A stretch of DNA of 64,000 nt from Roseateles_B flavus. GTDB taxonomy: Bacteria; Pseudomonadota; Gammaproteobacteria; Burkholderiales; Burkholderiaceae_C. The notes under the pieces are model-generated. The model worked only from the letters and a program-made list of their open reading frames with translations. It searched no databases and was not told the DNA's origin. Within the stretch, counting starts at the first letter, position 1; every line of letters begins with the position of its first letter. The translations under genes and the position numbers were made by a program. Of the stretch, positions 54,296 through 62,319 are shown piece after piece. The stretch spans positions 310,001-374,000 of the forward strand of contig NZ_JBDPZC010000002.1 of NCBI RefSeq assembly GCF_039872765.1, in the 5' to 3' direction.

Positions 54296-55162
54296 CTATC
54301 TCTCCTCCGCCTGCTGTGGAATTAGGATTGTGTCGACAAAGAATCTGGTCACACGCTCTCTCGTTCCCCAATCATGTGGACACACCCGATCGGGACCAAC
54401 ACTACTTGCATGCTGCCAAGGCCACCGCCCCGTCGTAGAACCCCCAAACCCCGGATCCCACACATATCGAGTCAACTGGGCGATCACCTCGCCTTTACTC
54501 TGGTCAATGATCTTGATCCGCGTACCGGCCACCCAATAAGCCCGGTCTGCCGGGTCCACGATGTCTTCATAGTCGATCGCAAATGGCGCCGGCTTGCCCG
54601 ACTGCGGCGAACGCTCCAGATCCTCGGCCCAACTGGCACGAGCCAGCCACTCGGGGTCCCTCAACCCACGAACGGCCTGATAACGCCAGCGTTGGTGACC
54701 ACTCTGGTCACGCACATCGACATAGCGATAGCCCATTCGTGGCGCCTCCTCGTTCAGCCCGGGTTTGGTGCCGGGAGGCTTGATCACCCCACGCCTGTCT
54801 GGTGTGTGGGGATTTCGAAATTCCCAGTACAAGAAGCTGGCGATGTATGAATCACCCTGCGCCTCGTCTGCCATCGCCGCTCCTTCGAACATTGGGTCGA
54901 AGTACGCCTTGTCCCCCCATTCGAGCTTCGGCCGGACCTTGATGAGCTCAATCCCCTCCACATCCTTCACCGTCCGCTTCACCACCACCCCGGCCGTCTT
55001 GCATCGTTCCTCAAAAAGCGCCTTGGCCTTGGCGTATTTCTCCTTGTAGGCGGCCTCCCGGGCCTGGGCCTCCTTGTCTTCCACCGGTTTGCTGCAGGCA
55101 CTCAGGACCAGCATTGCTGCAGCGGAAACCAAAATCCATCTCATCTTTGAATTAGACTGCAT
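54296..55162 (-). CDS. lipoprotein 2, candidate immunity protein of the RTX lipase
   Basis: 288-aa lipoprotein: signal MRWILVSAAAMLVLSAC with lipobox LSAC. The charged helical start (EDKEAQAREAAYKEKYAKAKALFEERC) is followed by a soluble domain (VVVKRTVKDVEGIELIKVRP, FDPMFEGAAMADE, YEDIVDPADRAYWVAGTR, YVWDPGFGGSTTGRWPWQHA). The C-terminal 35 residues differ completely from lipoprotein 1. The start at 55162 has GGAG upstream and overlaps the truncated lipase stop by 11 bases; ATG 55144 is an alternative. It ends two bases before the RTX gene, so the pair is coupled. Role as periplasmic protector is inferred. Confidence 0.85.
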   Translation of the reverse strand: MQSNSKMRWILVSAAAMLVLSACSKPVEDKEAQAREAAYKEKYAKAKALFEERCKTAGVVVKRTVKDVEGIELIKVRPKLEWGDKAYFDPMFEGAAMADEAQGDSYIASFLYWEFRNPHTPDRRGVIKPPGTKPGLNEEAPRMGYRYVDVRDQSGHQRWRYQAVRGLRDPEWLARASWAEDLERSPQSGKPAPFAIDYEDIVDPADRAYWVAGTRIKIIDQSKGEVIAQLTRYVWDPGFGGSTTGRWPWQHASSVGPDRVCPHDWGTRERVTRFFVDTILIPQQAEER

Positions 55163-55952
55163 GCAGATTCTCCAGTTTGTGGGCAGCGAGATTCCATTCA
55201 GACGTTCGGCTGGGAATTCTCTGGGTGCCGGTTATGAGGATCGACGCGGCGGGGTCTGTAAATGCCCCGCGGTTGGCGCCATCAGCCTTGTTGCTCCGGA
55301 AGGCCTGAATCACCGAATTCAGTGAATTTCCATCCTTGAGTGGCCCCACTCCGGCACCGTTGAAGGTGTAGACCTTGTCGATACTGGCAGGGCCGTACAT
55401 CTCATAGAAGGAGGTGGCCAGATGCCCGCCCAGGCTGTAGCCCGTCACCGTCACTTTTGAAGTACCGACTTCCCCCTTGACCGAATCCCACCAGGCCTTC
55501 ATGTCGGAGATTTGCCCAACAGCCCACCCCAGTGTCTTCACCTCCAGATCGTTCGTTGCGACGTTGTCCCGCGCATAGTCTTCAATGAATTCCGTGGAGC
55601 GGAAGGAAATGACGTATTGGCCTGCTTTCAAACCCCGTATCGGGTCATCTTGGGTGCCTTTCCACTTGAACAGTGTGGCGCTGAACCCGGTGGCGGTATT
55701 GGGCTGATGAGAGACGACTTCCCACTCTTCGGCAAATTGCTTCGCTTGCTCGGTGGTCATCTTGCTGGAGTGACTATTGCCTTGGGTCAATATCGATGCA
55801 TCCACCTTGCCAGGCGCAGTAGCACCTACTCCGGGAACTGCGGCACGTTTGTCATGAGCCTGACCAAACATTGCTTCCGCAGCGATCTGCAGCAATGTGT
55901 AGGTTTGAAGTGCTTGCGGCGTGACGTCTGGATTGTCTGAACTAGTGGTCAT
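55152..55952 (-). CDS. truncated lipase-domain paralogue of the RTX protein
   Basis: 266-aa protein equivalent to the first ~250 residues of the RTX lipase, including VTGYSLGGHLATSFYEM. It then leaves the alignment (after FTDPAAS) into about 30 unrelated residues and stops. It has no RTX repeats and no secretion signal. A central block of about 90 residues is identical to the RTX protein, while the start (MFGQAHDKRAAVPG) and the region around the active serine differ. It may be a stable orphan domain, a recombination reservoir or a decaying duplicate. ATG 55952 lies two bases past lipoprotein 1. Confidence 0.75.
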   Translation of the reverse strand: MTTSSDNPDVTPQALQTYTLLQIAAEAMFGQAHDKRAAVPGVGATAPGKVDASILTQGNSHSSKMTTEQAKQFAEEWEVVSHQPNTATGFSATLFKWKGTQDDPIRGLKAGQYVISFRSTEFIEDYARDNVATNDLEVKTLGWAVGQISDMKAWWDSVKGEVGTSKVTVTGYSLGGHLATSFYEMYGPASIDKVYTFNGAGVGPLKDGNSLNSVIQAFRSNKADGANRGAFTDPAASILITGTQRIPSRTSEWNLAAHKLENLHAV

Positions 55953-55954
55953 TT

Positions 55955-56860
55955 TTAATCCCCCATTTTTGGAATAGTTACTGAATCGACAAAATAGCGA
56001 GTCACATAGCTCAGGTCCCCCCGAGAAATCGGACATTGCTGGCTCTCGCGAGCATTTGCATGCTGCCAAGGCCACCGCCCCGTCGTAGAACCCCCAAACC
56101 CCGGATCCCACACATATCGAGTCAACTGGGCGATCACCTCGCCATTACTCTGGTCAATGATCTTGATCCGCGTACCGGCCACCCAATAAGCCCGGTCTGC
56201 CGGGTCCACGATGTCTTCATAGTCGATCGCAAATGGCGCCGGCTTGCCCGACTGCGGCGAACGCTCAAGATCCTCGGCCCAACTGGCACGAGCCAGCCAC
56301 TCGGGGTCCCTCAACCCACGAACGGCCTGATAACGCCAGCGTTGGTAACCACTCTGGTCACGCACATCGACATAGCGATAGCCCATTCGTGGCGCCTCCT
56401 CGTTCAGCCCGGGTTTGGTGCCGGGAGGCTTGATCACCCCACGCCTGTCTGGTGTGTGGGGATTTCGAAATTCCCAGTACAAGAAGCTGGCGATGTATGA
56501 ATCACCCTGCGCCTCGTCTGCCATCGCCGCTCCTTCGAACATTGGGTCGAAGTACGCCTTGTCCCCCCATTCGAGCTTCGGCCGGACCTTGATGAGCTCA
56601 ATCCCCTCCACATCCTTCACCGTCCGCTTCACCACCACCCCGGCCGTCTTGCATCGCTCCTCAAAAAGCGCCTTGGCCTTGGCGTATTTCTCCTTGTAGG
56701 CGGCCTCCCGGGCCTGGACTTCCTTGTCTTCAGCGGGCTTGCTGCAGGCGTTCAGCGTCAGCGAGAGGGCGAGCCAAGCCCAGCAGCCAGCAGCGCGCAG
56801 CCGAGTGGACGGGGCGCCAGGCCGTTTCCTGGGCACGCGTGGATGTCTTGCTAGCGGCAT
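55955..56860 (-). CDS. lipoprotein 1, paralogue of lipoprotein 2
   Basis: 301-aa lipoprotein with a longer basic N-terminus before the hydrophobic segment (GCWAWLALSLTLNAC, lipobox LNAC). About 210 residues of the mature body differ from lipoprotein 2 at only three positions that I can see (KEV/KEA, SGY/SGH, SNG/SKG). The last ~33 residues (ARESQQCPISRGDLSYVTRYF...) are different. It overlaps the stop of the 165-aa gene by 10 bases and sits two bases before the truncated lipase gene, the same coupling as lipoprotein 2 with the RTX gene. Confidence 0.85.
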   Translation of the reverse strand: MPLARHPRVPRKRPGAPSTRLRAAGCWAWLALSLTLNACSKPAEDKEVQAREAAYKEKYAKAKALFEERCKTAGVVVKRTVKDVEGIELIKVRPKLEWGDKAYFDPMFEGAAMADEAQGDSYIASFLYWEFRNPHTPDRRGVIKPPGTKPGLNEEAPRMGYRYVDVRDQSGYQRWRYQAVRGLRDPEWLARASWAEDLERSPQSGKPAPFAIDYEDIVDPADRAYWVAGTRIKIIDQSNGEVIAQLTRYVWDPGFGGSTTGRWPWQHANARESQQCPISRGDLSYVTRYFVDSVTIPKMGD

Positions 56861-57348
56861 GCACCCTCACTGCAGGCAACTTCACGGGGGCAATGGACTT
56901 GCTTCATGACGACGAGCCCCTGCGCTCCTGGGTGCTTCTTGAAGGCACTGATGATGGCCTGTTGCTGCTGGAACTTCTCGCTGCCGCCGGCTCGCGCGCG
57001 AGCCTTGATCAGCTGAGAGGCTCCCTTCATTGCATCCGCACAAGGCGCGGACTCGACAAGCCTGATGGACGCCAGCCCCAGCGCCGCGAATCCGAAGAGG
57101 GAATCGCCCCGTGGCACCTGCATCTGCGTCGCATCCACAGCGTGGATCGAGATCGTGCGCTTGGCGCTCTCGGCCTTCACCTCGGTTCGATGCCCGGCCT
57201 GGGGGTGCACTGCGGCCCGCTGCGGGACAGCCAGCCTCCCGGCGGGCCCACCCACAGTCGCCTTGCCTGGCAGCTGCTCAGCCTTGATCGGATGCCCCTC
57301 GGTGCAGGCCCGCATGTCATCGGTGCGAGCCATGTTCTTCTGGTCCAT
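56851..57348 (-). CDS. hypothetical protein, first gene of the lipase operon
   Basis: 165 aa, family not recognised. Third codon positions are mostly G or C in this frame, which supports coding, and the stop overlaps the lipoprotein 1 start. The N-terminal half is polar with many Gly/Pro/Ala; a central hydrophobic segment DSLFGFAALGLASIRLV follows; the C-terminal part is basic and contains three cysteines near the end (HCPREVACSEGAC). No signal peptide. Start may be ATG 57348 (GAGGG close upstream) or ATG five codons later. Possibly an adaptor or chaperone of the lipase system, but this is a guess from position. Confidence 0.6.
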   Translation of the reverse strand: MDQKNMARTDDMRACTEGHPIKAEQLPGKATVGGPAGRLAVPQRAAVHPQAGHRTEVKAESAKRTISIHAVDATQMQVPRGDSLFGFAALGLASIRLVESAPCADAMKGASQLIKARARAGGSEKFQQQQAIISAFKKHPGAQGLVVMKQVHCPREVACSEGACR

Positions 57349-57642
57349 TCACCCTCAGCCTCTGCCCCCAGATCCGGCGGGCGCTCTTTTGGCTGATTAT
57401 TCAAGCATTTGCAGCTCGCAACCGCCTCCCCAAATTGGGTGACCTGGCCCAGGCGCATTCGATCGAAGAAGTTCACGCAGGGACATCGGGCAAGGACTCG
57501 GGCACCGCTCGGTCTCCCGGCGGCTCCTGCCGGCAGGAGCCGGTGGCACGGCCCACATGATTCTGGGCACGCAGCAGGCCAGGAACACGCTCGATGGGGA
57601 AATGCTGATTCAGACGGAGACGAGGAGTGGAAAGGCTCTCCG
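57349..57642. other. intergenic region upstream of the lipase operon
   Basis: About 290 bp without a supported gene. It contains a perfect 22-bp inverted repeat at 57521-57542 (arms CGGCTCCTGCC / GGCAGGAGCCG), which could be the terminator hairpin of the anion permease gene or an operator. An AT-richer stretch at 57395-57440 may hold the operon promoter; no clear -35/-10 pair was identified. Confidence 0.5.
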
Positions 57643-58773
57643 TCAGCGGAGGAACAGGAGGACGTAGCCCATGGCCGCGGCAGCGAGCAGGGCCGGCACG
57701 GCGTACAGATGGAAGATGATCCAGGCCCGGCGGTCGCCGCTCATGCGCAAGGCGATGAGATTGGCCAGGGACCCCACCATCCATCCGAAGCCCCCGACAT
57801 TGACGCCGTAGAGCAGCACGCCCCAGTCCTTCGAGAACTCCGCGAGCGCGATGGCGGCCGGCACGTTGCTGAGCAGCTGGCTGGTGCCAATGCCTGCCAG
57901 GTACAGATGCGCAGGGTCCTGAAGGCCCAGGCCCAGCATCAGCTGCTTCACGACGTCCAGGCCGGCCAGCAGGCGCAGGTCGACGAACATCAGCGCGAAC
58001 ACCAGCAGCAGCCCCCAGTCCAGATCCGCCAGGACCCGTGGGCGCGAGATGGCGAACATCAGCAGGAGGGCCAGGGCCGCCCATCCGGCCAGATGGAGGT
58101 CCGTCGCGATCAGGAAGGGAACGTACAGCAGCAGCGAGACGGCCAGCAGCGGGCGGTCGAGCGGGCGTGCCTCGTGGTCCTGGATCTCGAACGAGCGCGT
58201 ACCGAAAGCGAAGGCCGTGAGCAACAGGAGTGCCGCGAGCATGGCCGCCACCAGGGGCAGTTGGTGCCAGACGAAGTCCCCGAAGCTCATCCGGGACATC
58301 TGCCAGAGGAAGATATTCTGAGGATTGCCGATGGGCGTCAGCGTCGACCCGACATTGACCGCCAGCGCCTCGAAGACGATGAGCTTCGTGGACGGCATGC
58401 CGGTGAGCTTGCTGATGCTCAGCGTCAAGGGGACGACGACGAACAGCGCGACATCGTTGGTCAGCACGGTGGACAGCATCGCCGCCACCAGGACCAGGCA
58501 CAGCGCCGCGGCCCGCTCGGTCCTCATCCACTCGATCAGCGTGCGACCCAGGCGGTGCAGCGCCCCACTCAGCTCCAGGCCCTTGGTGAGCAGCAGGAGT
58601 CCGGTCATCGCGGCCAGGGTCGGCCAGTCCACCAGCGACGGGTAGCGGGCGATGCGATCCGGCCCGAAGACACTGAAGAGGAACAGCGCACCCAGCAGGA
58701 CCAGGAAGAACTGGTCCCGCCTCAATCCTTCCGCGACGCGAACGAAGGCCGCCTTCACAGGATGCACGGGCAC
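57643..58773 (-). CDS. SLC13/ArsB-like anion permease
   Basis: About 376-aa inner-membrane protein with some ten transmembrane helices, of the ArsB/NhaD/SLC13 (ion transporter) superfamily. The two conserved hairpin motifs are VLTNDVALFVVVPLTL...VNVGSTLTPIGNPQN and GTSQLLSNVPAAIAL...LYGVNVGGFG, which is the YbiR-like arrangement. The substrate is unknown (arsenite, citrate or another anion). The start is one of two GTG codons (58773 or 58767) behind GGGAGG; the preceding folK stop at 58788 limits the choice. Confidence 0.8.
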   Translation of the reverse strand: MPVHPVKAAFVRVAEGLRRDQFFLVLLGALFLFSVFGPDRIARYPSLVDWPTLAAMTGLLLLTKGLELSGALHRLGRTLIEWMRTERAAALCLVLVAAMLSTVLTNDVALFVVVPLTLSISKLTGMPSTKLIVFEALAVNVGSTLTPIGNPQNIFLWQMSRMSFGDFVWHQLPLVAAMLAALLLLTAFAFGTRSFEIQDHEARPLDRPLLAVSLLLYVPFLIATDLHLAGWAALALLLMFAISRPRVLADLDWGLLLVFALMFVDLRLLAGLDVVKQLMLGLGLQDPAHLYLAGIGTSQLLSNVPAAIALAEFSKDWGVLLYGVNVGGFGWMVGSLANLIALRMSGDRRAWIIFHLYAVPALLAAAAMGYVLLFLR

Positions 58774-58787
58774 CTGGCCTCCCGGGC

Positions 58788-59300
58788 TCAAGGCGGCGTG
58801 TTCCCGCACCCGGCGGCGGGCCACAGGGCCCCGTCAGGATGCAGGCGCTGGTCGGCCACCGCCGGCAGCTGCGCCGCGAGAGGGCCGATGCCGGGCAGCG
58901 ACAGCCCGGGCGCCAGTTCCAGCAGGGGGTGCAGCACGAAGGCGCGCTGGTGCAGGCGCGGATGCGGCAGGCTCAGGCGGGCATCGGACCAGACCTGACC
59001 CTCCATGAGCAGCAGGTCCAGGTCCAGGGTGCGCGGCGCATGGTGGTAGGGGCGCTCACGACCGTGGGCCTGCTCGATGGACTGCAGGGCGTCCAGCAGT
59101 TCCAGAGGCGCCAGCGCCGTCTCCAGGCAGGCGACGGCATTGAGGAAGTCAGGGCCGCCGGCATCGACCGGCGCGCTGCGCCAGCCCGAGGACACGGCCA
59201 GCAGCCGCGACTGCGGCAGGCCGTCGAGGGCCTGCAGGGCGGCACGCAGCGTGGCCGCCAGGTCGCCGAGGTTGGCGCCGAGCCCGATGTAGGCCTTCAC
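58788..59300 (-). CDS. folK: 2-amino-4-hydroxy-6-hydroxymethyldihydropteridine pyrophosphokinase
   Basis: 170-aa HPPK of folate synthesis, transferring pyrophosphate from ATP to the pterin alcohol. YIGLGANLGDL at the N-terminus, PDFLNAVACLET, and the signature RTLDLDLLL with metal-binding aspartates, then LPHPRLHQRAFVLHPL. It follows pcnB by 24 bp, a common Burkholderiales arrangement. Confidence 0.96.
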   Translation of the reverse strand: MKAYIGLGANLGDLAATLRAALQALDGLPQSRLLAVSSGWRSAPVDAGGPDFLNAVACLETALAPLELLDALQSIEQAHGRERPYHHAPRTLDLDLLLMEGQVWSDARLSLPHPRLHQRAFVLHPLLELAPGLSLPGIGPLAAQLPAVADQRLHPDGALWPAAGCGNTPP

Positions 59301-59324
59301 GCGGGATCCCGTGGACGAAGAGGC

Positions 59325-60986
59325 TCAGCCGGCATCCGCGGGGCCCGCCCCCCCAGCACCGCCACCGCTGCGCGGCTTGCGACGCCGGCGGCGCTTGCGT
59401 GCGGGGGCCGAGGCGCCCTCGCCTGCCTCGCCGGCCTCGTCTGGGCCGTCACTGGCATCGGCGCCGTCGTCGGCCTCGTCGTCAGCGGACGCCCGGGCCG
59501 GCGCGCCGGTGCGGGCTTCACCGCTGACGGCACCCTTGGCCACCTGGCGCACGCGACCGCCGCCGCTCTTGCGCTGCTGGCGCTCGCTCTCGCGGGCCTG
59601 CTCGACCAGGGCGCGGCGCTCTTCGTCGCTGCCCAGGGCAAAGTCTTCCCACCAGTCGACCAGGGCCATGTCCAGGTCACCCACCTCGGCACGCAGCAGC
59701 AGGAAGTCGAAGCCGGCGCGGTAGCGCGGCTGCTCGACCAGGCTGTAGGGGCCGTTGCCGCTGCGGCGCTCGAAGCGCGGCTGCATCATCCAGATCTCGC
59801 GCATGTCGGCGGCCAGCTTGCCACGGCCGGAGATGTCCCCGATGCGGGCATCGAAGACCAGATCGATGGCCTGCTGCAGCGCGGGCACGGCCGGCTCGCC
59901 ACCGTCACGCAGGCGCTGCCAGCGGCCCTGCACCTCATGCCACAGCATGCAGGCCAGCATGAAGCTGGGGGCCACGCTGCGGCCCTCGGCCACGCGGCGG
60001 TCGGTGTCTTCCAGGGCGCGGCGCACGAACTGACCGCGGGCCTCGTCCGGCAAGGCGCCCTTCTCGTCCAGCACCGCGTCCAGGATGGAGAACACGCCGC
60101 GGCCCAGGCCCTGCTTGCGCAGTTCGTCCAGGCTGGCCAGGGCGTGGCCCGTCTGCAGCAGCTTGATCATTTCGTCAAACATGCGCGAAATGGGCACGTT
60201 CTGCAGCAGCGGGATCATGGCCTTGACCGGCGCGCGGGTCTTGGGCTCCAGCTCGAAGCCCAGCTTGGCGGCGAAGCGCACGGCGCGCAGGATGCGGACC
60301 GGGTCCTCGCGGTAGCGGGTTTCAGGGTCGCCGATCATGCGCAGCACGCGCTTCTTCACGTCGGCAAAGCCGCCGTGGTAGTCGACCACCAGCTCGCGCT
60401 GAGGGTCGTAGTACAGGGCGTTGATGGTGAAGTCGCGCCGGGCGGCATCCTCGATCTGGGGACCCCAGACGTTGTCGCGCAGCACGCGGCCGCTGGCATC
60501 GACCACATGACTCTTGCCGGCCAGCTCGTCCTTGGAGGTCTTCTCGTTGCCGCTGACCTGCTCCGCGGCCTCGTTGGCCAGCAGGGCACGGAAAGTGGAG
60601 ACCTCGATCACCTCGTGCTCACGCCCGCGGCCGTAGACGACGTGAACGATGCGGAAGCGCCGGCCGATGATGAAGGCGCGGCGGAACAGGGCCTTGACCT
60701 GCTCGGGCGTGGCATTGGTGGCCACGTCGAAGTCCTTGGGGCGGCGGCCCAGCAGCAGGTCCCGCACGGCGCCGCCAACGATGTAGGCCTCGAAGCCGGC
60801 GTCGCTGAGCGTGCGCACCACCTTGACGGCGCGGTCGTCCAGCAGCTCGGGGTCGATGCCATGCTCGGCCACGCCGATCTCGAGCCGCTTGCCCAGCGCA
60901 TGCGCCCCGGATGAGGCCTTGGCCTTGGGCTTGGCATCGGGTTTGCCGGGCTTGCCCAGCAGCTTGTCAATCAGGTTCTTGATCAT
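59325..60986 (-). CDS. pcnB: poly(A) polymerase
   Basis: 553-aa class II nucleotidyltransferase that polyadenylates RNA for decay. GGAVRDLLLGRRPKDFDVATNA (Gly71 motif; catalytic Asp86 and Asp88), RRDFTINALYYDP, and GDPETRYREDPVRILRAVRFAAKL identify PcnB rather than Cca. The C-terminal 100 residues are acidic then strongly basic (KRRRRRKPR), typical for beta-proteobacterial PcnB and probably RNA-binding. ATG 60986 overlaps the HAD gene stop (ATGA). Confidence 0.95.
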   Translation of the reverse strand: MIKNLIDKLLGKPGKPDAKPKAKASSGAHALGKRLEIGVAEHGIDPELLDDRAVKVVRTLSDAGFEAYIVGGAVRDLLLGRRPKDFDVATNATPEQVKALFRRAFIIGRRFRIVHVVYGRGREHEVIEVSTFRALLANEAAEQVSGNEKTSKDELAGKSHVVDASGRVLRDNVWGPQIEDAARRDFTINALYYDPQRELVVDYHGGFADVKKRVLRMIGDPETRYREDPVRILRAVRFAAKLGFELEPKTRAPVKAMIPLLQNVPISRMFDEMIKLLQTGHALASLDELRKQGLGRGVFSILDAVLDEKGALPDEARGQFVRRALEDTDRRVAEGRSVAPSFMLACMLWHEVQGRWQRLRDGGEPAVPALQQAIDLVFDARIGDISGRGKLAADMREIWMMQPRFERRSGNGPYSLVEQPRYRAGFDFLLLRAEVGDLDMALVDWWEDFALGSDEERRALVEQARESERQQRKSGGGRVRQVAKGAVSGEARTGAPARASADDEADDGADASDGPDEAGEAGEGASAPARKRRRRRKPRSGGGAGGAGPADAG

Positions 60987-61651
60987 GCAAAGAGATTCAG
61001 GATGGGCCAGCCCCGGGTCTGGGCAATCTGTGCCAGCGCTGCCGACGGGTTGGTCGCGATGGGATGGCTGACGCGCTCCATCAGGGGCAGGTCGTTCACC
61101 GAATCGCTGTAGAAATGCACTTGCTCGAAGTCCTTCAGTGCCCGCCCCTGCCCGGCCAGCCATTGCTCGACGCGCGTGATCTTGCCGGCCTGGAAGGACG
61201 GCACGCCACGGATGGCCCCGTTGTAGTGGCCGGTGGCGTCGCGCTCCAGTTGCACGGCGATCAGATCAGGCACGCCGAAGGCCTCGGCGATGGGGGTGGT
61301 CACGAATTCGTTGGTGGCGGTCACGATGGCCACCAGGTCACCGCGCTCCTGATGTTGGCGCACCAGGGCTCGCGCATTGTCGCGCATCATGGGCTGCATC
61401 ACCTCGGCCATGAAACGCTGGCGCGCGGCCAGAGCCTCGTCCAGGGGACGCGAGCGCCATACCGAGGTCGCGAAGGCGATGTACTCGGGCAGATTCAGCT
61501 CGCCAGCCTGGTACTGGGCGTAGAAGGCGTCGTTGCGGCGCAGCCATTCGCCACCGTCGGCCCAGCCGATCCGGACCATGAAGTCACCGAAGGCGTGGTC
61601 GGAATCACCCGGGATCAGGGTGCCGTCGAGGTCGAAGAGGGTGAGGTTCAT
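60983..61651 (-). CDS. HAD-IB family phosphatase, SerB-like
   Basis: 222-aa haloacid dehalogenase superfamily phosphatase: motif I FDLDGT (Asp7, Asp9), motif II IVTATN, motif III K in FQAGKITRVEQW, motif IV YSDSVNDLPLM. It belongs to the IB subfamily (phosphoserine phosphatase-like) that is regularly found between hda and pcnB in Burkholderiales. Substrate unknown. Start and stop overlap its neighbours. Confidence 0.92.
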   Translation of the reverse strand: MNLTLFDLDGTLIPGDSDHAFGDFMVRIGWADGGEWLRRNDAFYAQYQAGELNLPEYIAFATSVWRSRPLDEALAARQRFMAEVMQPMMRDNARALVRQHQERGDLVAIVTATNEFVTTPIAEAFGVPDLIAVQLERDATGHYNGAIRGVPSFQAGKITRVEQWLAGQGRALKDFEQVHFYSDSVNDLPLMERVSHPIATNPSAALAQIAQTRGWPILNLFA

Positions 61652-62319
61652 CAGCTTCCTTGGTCGAGCAGCATCTGACGCAGCAGGGGCACGGTCACGG
61701 CCCGCTTGTTGGCCAGGGCGAATTCATCCAGCCTGTCCAGCAGGCCCATGAGGTGCTTGAGGTCGCGGGCGAAACGGGTCAGAAGATAGTCCATGACCTC
61801 GTCGCTGAGCACGATGCCCCTGCGGTCGGCTTCGCGGCGCAGGGCCGCGCGCATCTCGCCTTCAGGCAAGGGCTGGAGGGCGTAGGTCGGACCCCAGCCC
61901 AGGCGGGTGCGCAGATCCTCCCGCAGTTCGAGGTCGATGGGCGGTGCCACGCCGGTGGACACCACGGCCAGGCCCAGGGTGGCCGCCTCCACGAAGAGCG
62001 TGAAGGCGGCGTGCTGCTGACCGGGGTCGAAGCGGTCGCAGTCGTCCAGCAGCAGCAGGCTGGGGTGGGCGGGCAGCTCCCAGGGCAGCGGTGTCTCGGC
62101 GTCGTACCAGCCCACCTGGGCGCCGGCCGCCTGCCAGGACTGGGCCAGGGCGCGCAGCACATGGGTCTTGCCACAGCCCGCCTGCCCCCACAGGAACACG
62201 GGCGGCTCGCCCGGGCGCAGGGACAGCAGATGTGCCAGAGCCGCCTCGTTGGCGCCAGGCAGGAGGTTATCGAAGGAGTAATGCGGCTCGGGACCGAGCG
62301 CCAGCGGGATCTGCTTCAA
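61651..62319 (-). CDS. hda: DnaA regulatory inactivator Hda
   Basis: 222-aa AAA+ DnaA paralogue that with the sliding clamp triggers DnaA-ATP hydrolysis. The N-terminus MKQIPLALGPEPHYSFDNLL contains the clamp-binding QxPLAL motif. Walker A GQAGCGKT (45-52), Walker B LLLLDDCDRF, and the sensor 2 region FARDLKHLMGLLDRLDEFAL. The start is a TTG at 62319, chosen because it restores the family start and overlaps the upstream stop (TTGA); the frame upstream contains no ATG or GTG in the right place. Confidence 0.93.
   Translation of the reverse strand: MKQIPLALGPEPHYSFDNLLPGANEAALAHLLSLRPGEPPVFLWGQAGCGKTHVLRALAQSWQAAGAQVGWYDAETPLPWELPAHPSLLLLDDCDRFDPGQQHAAFTLFVEAATLGLAVVSTGVAPPIDLELREDLRTRLGWGPTYALQPLPEGEMRAALRREADRRGIVLSDEVMDYLLTRFARDLKHLMGLLDRLDEFALANKRAVTVPLLRQMLLDQGS

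Larger units (their letters stand above)
53830..56725 (-). repeat. tandem segmental duplication (lipoprotein + lipase domain)
   Basis: Two near-identical blocks at an offset of about 1650 bp: 53850-54120 with 55503-55773 (lipase domain) and 54406-55074 with 56056-56724 (lipoprotein body). Identity in these blocks is close to complete at DNA level, including silent positions, while the sequences between them are clearly diverged. Confidence 0.85.

Noticed and set aside
44067..57348. Classification as a CDI, Rhs or type VI cassette
   Set aside because: No two-partner transporter, YD repeats, VgrG, PAAR or Hcp-like sequence; the toxin-like domain is N-terminal and the C-terminus is RTX.
56839..57396. 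185-codon plus-strand frame opposite the 165-aa gene
   Set aside because: The minus-strand frame has GC-rich third positions and is coupled to lipoprotein 1; the plus frame has neither.
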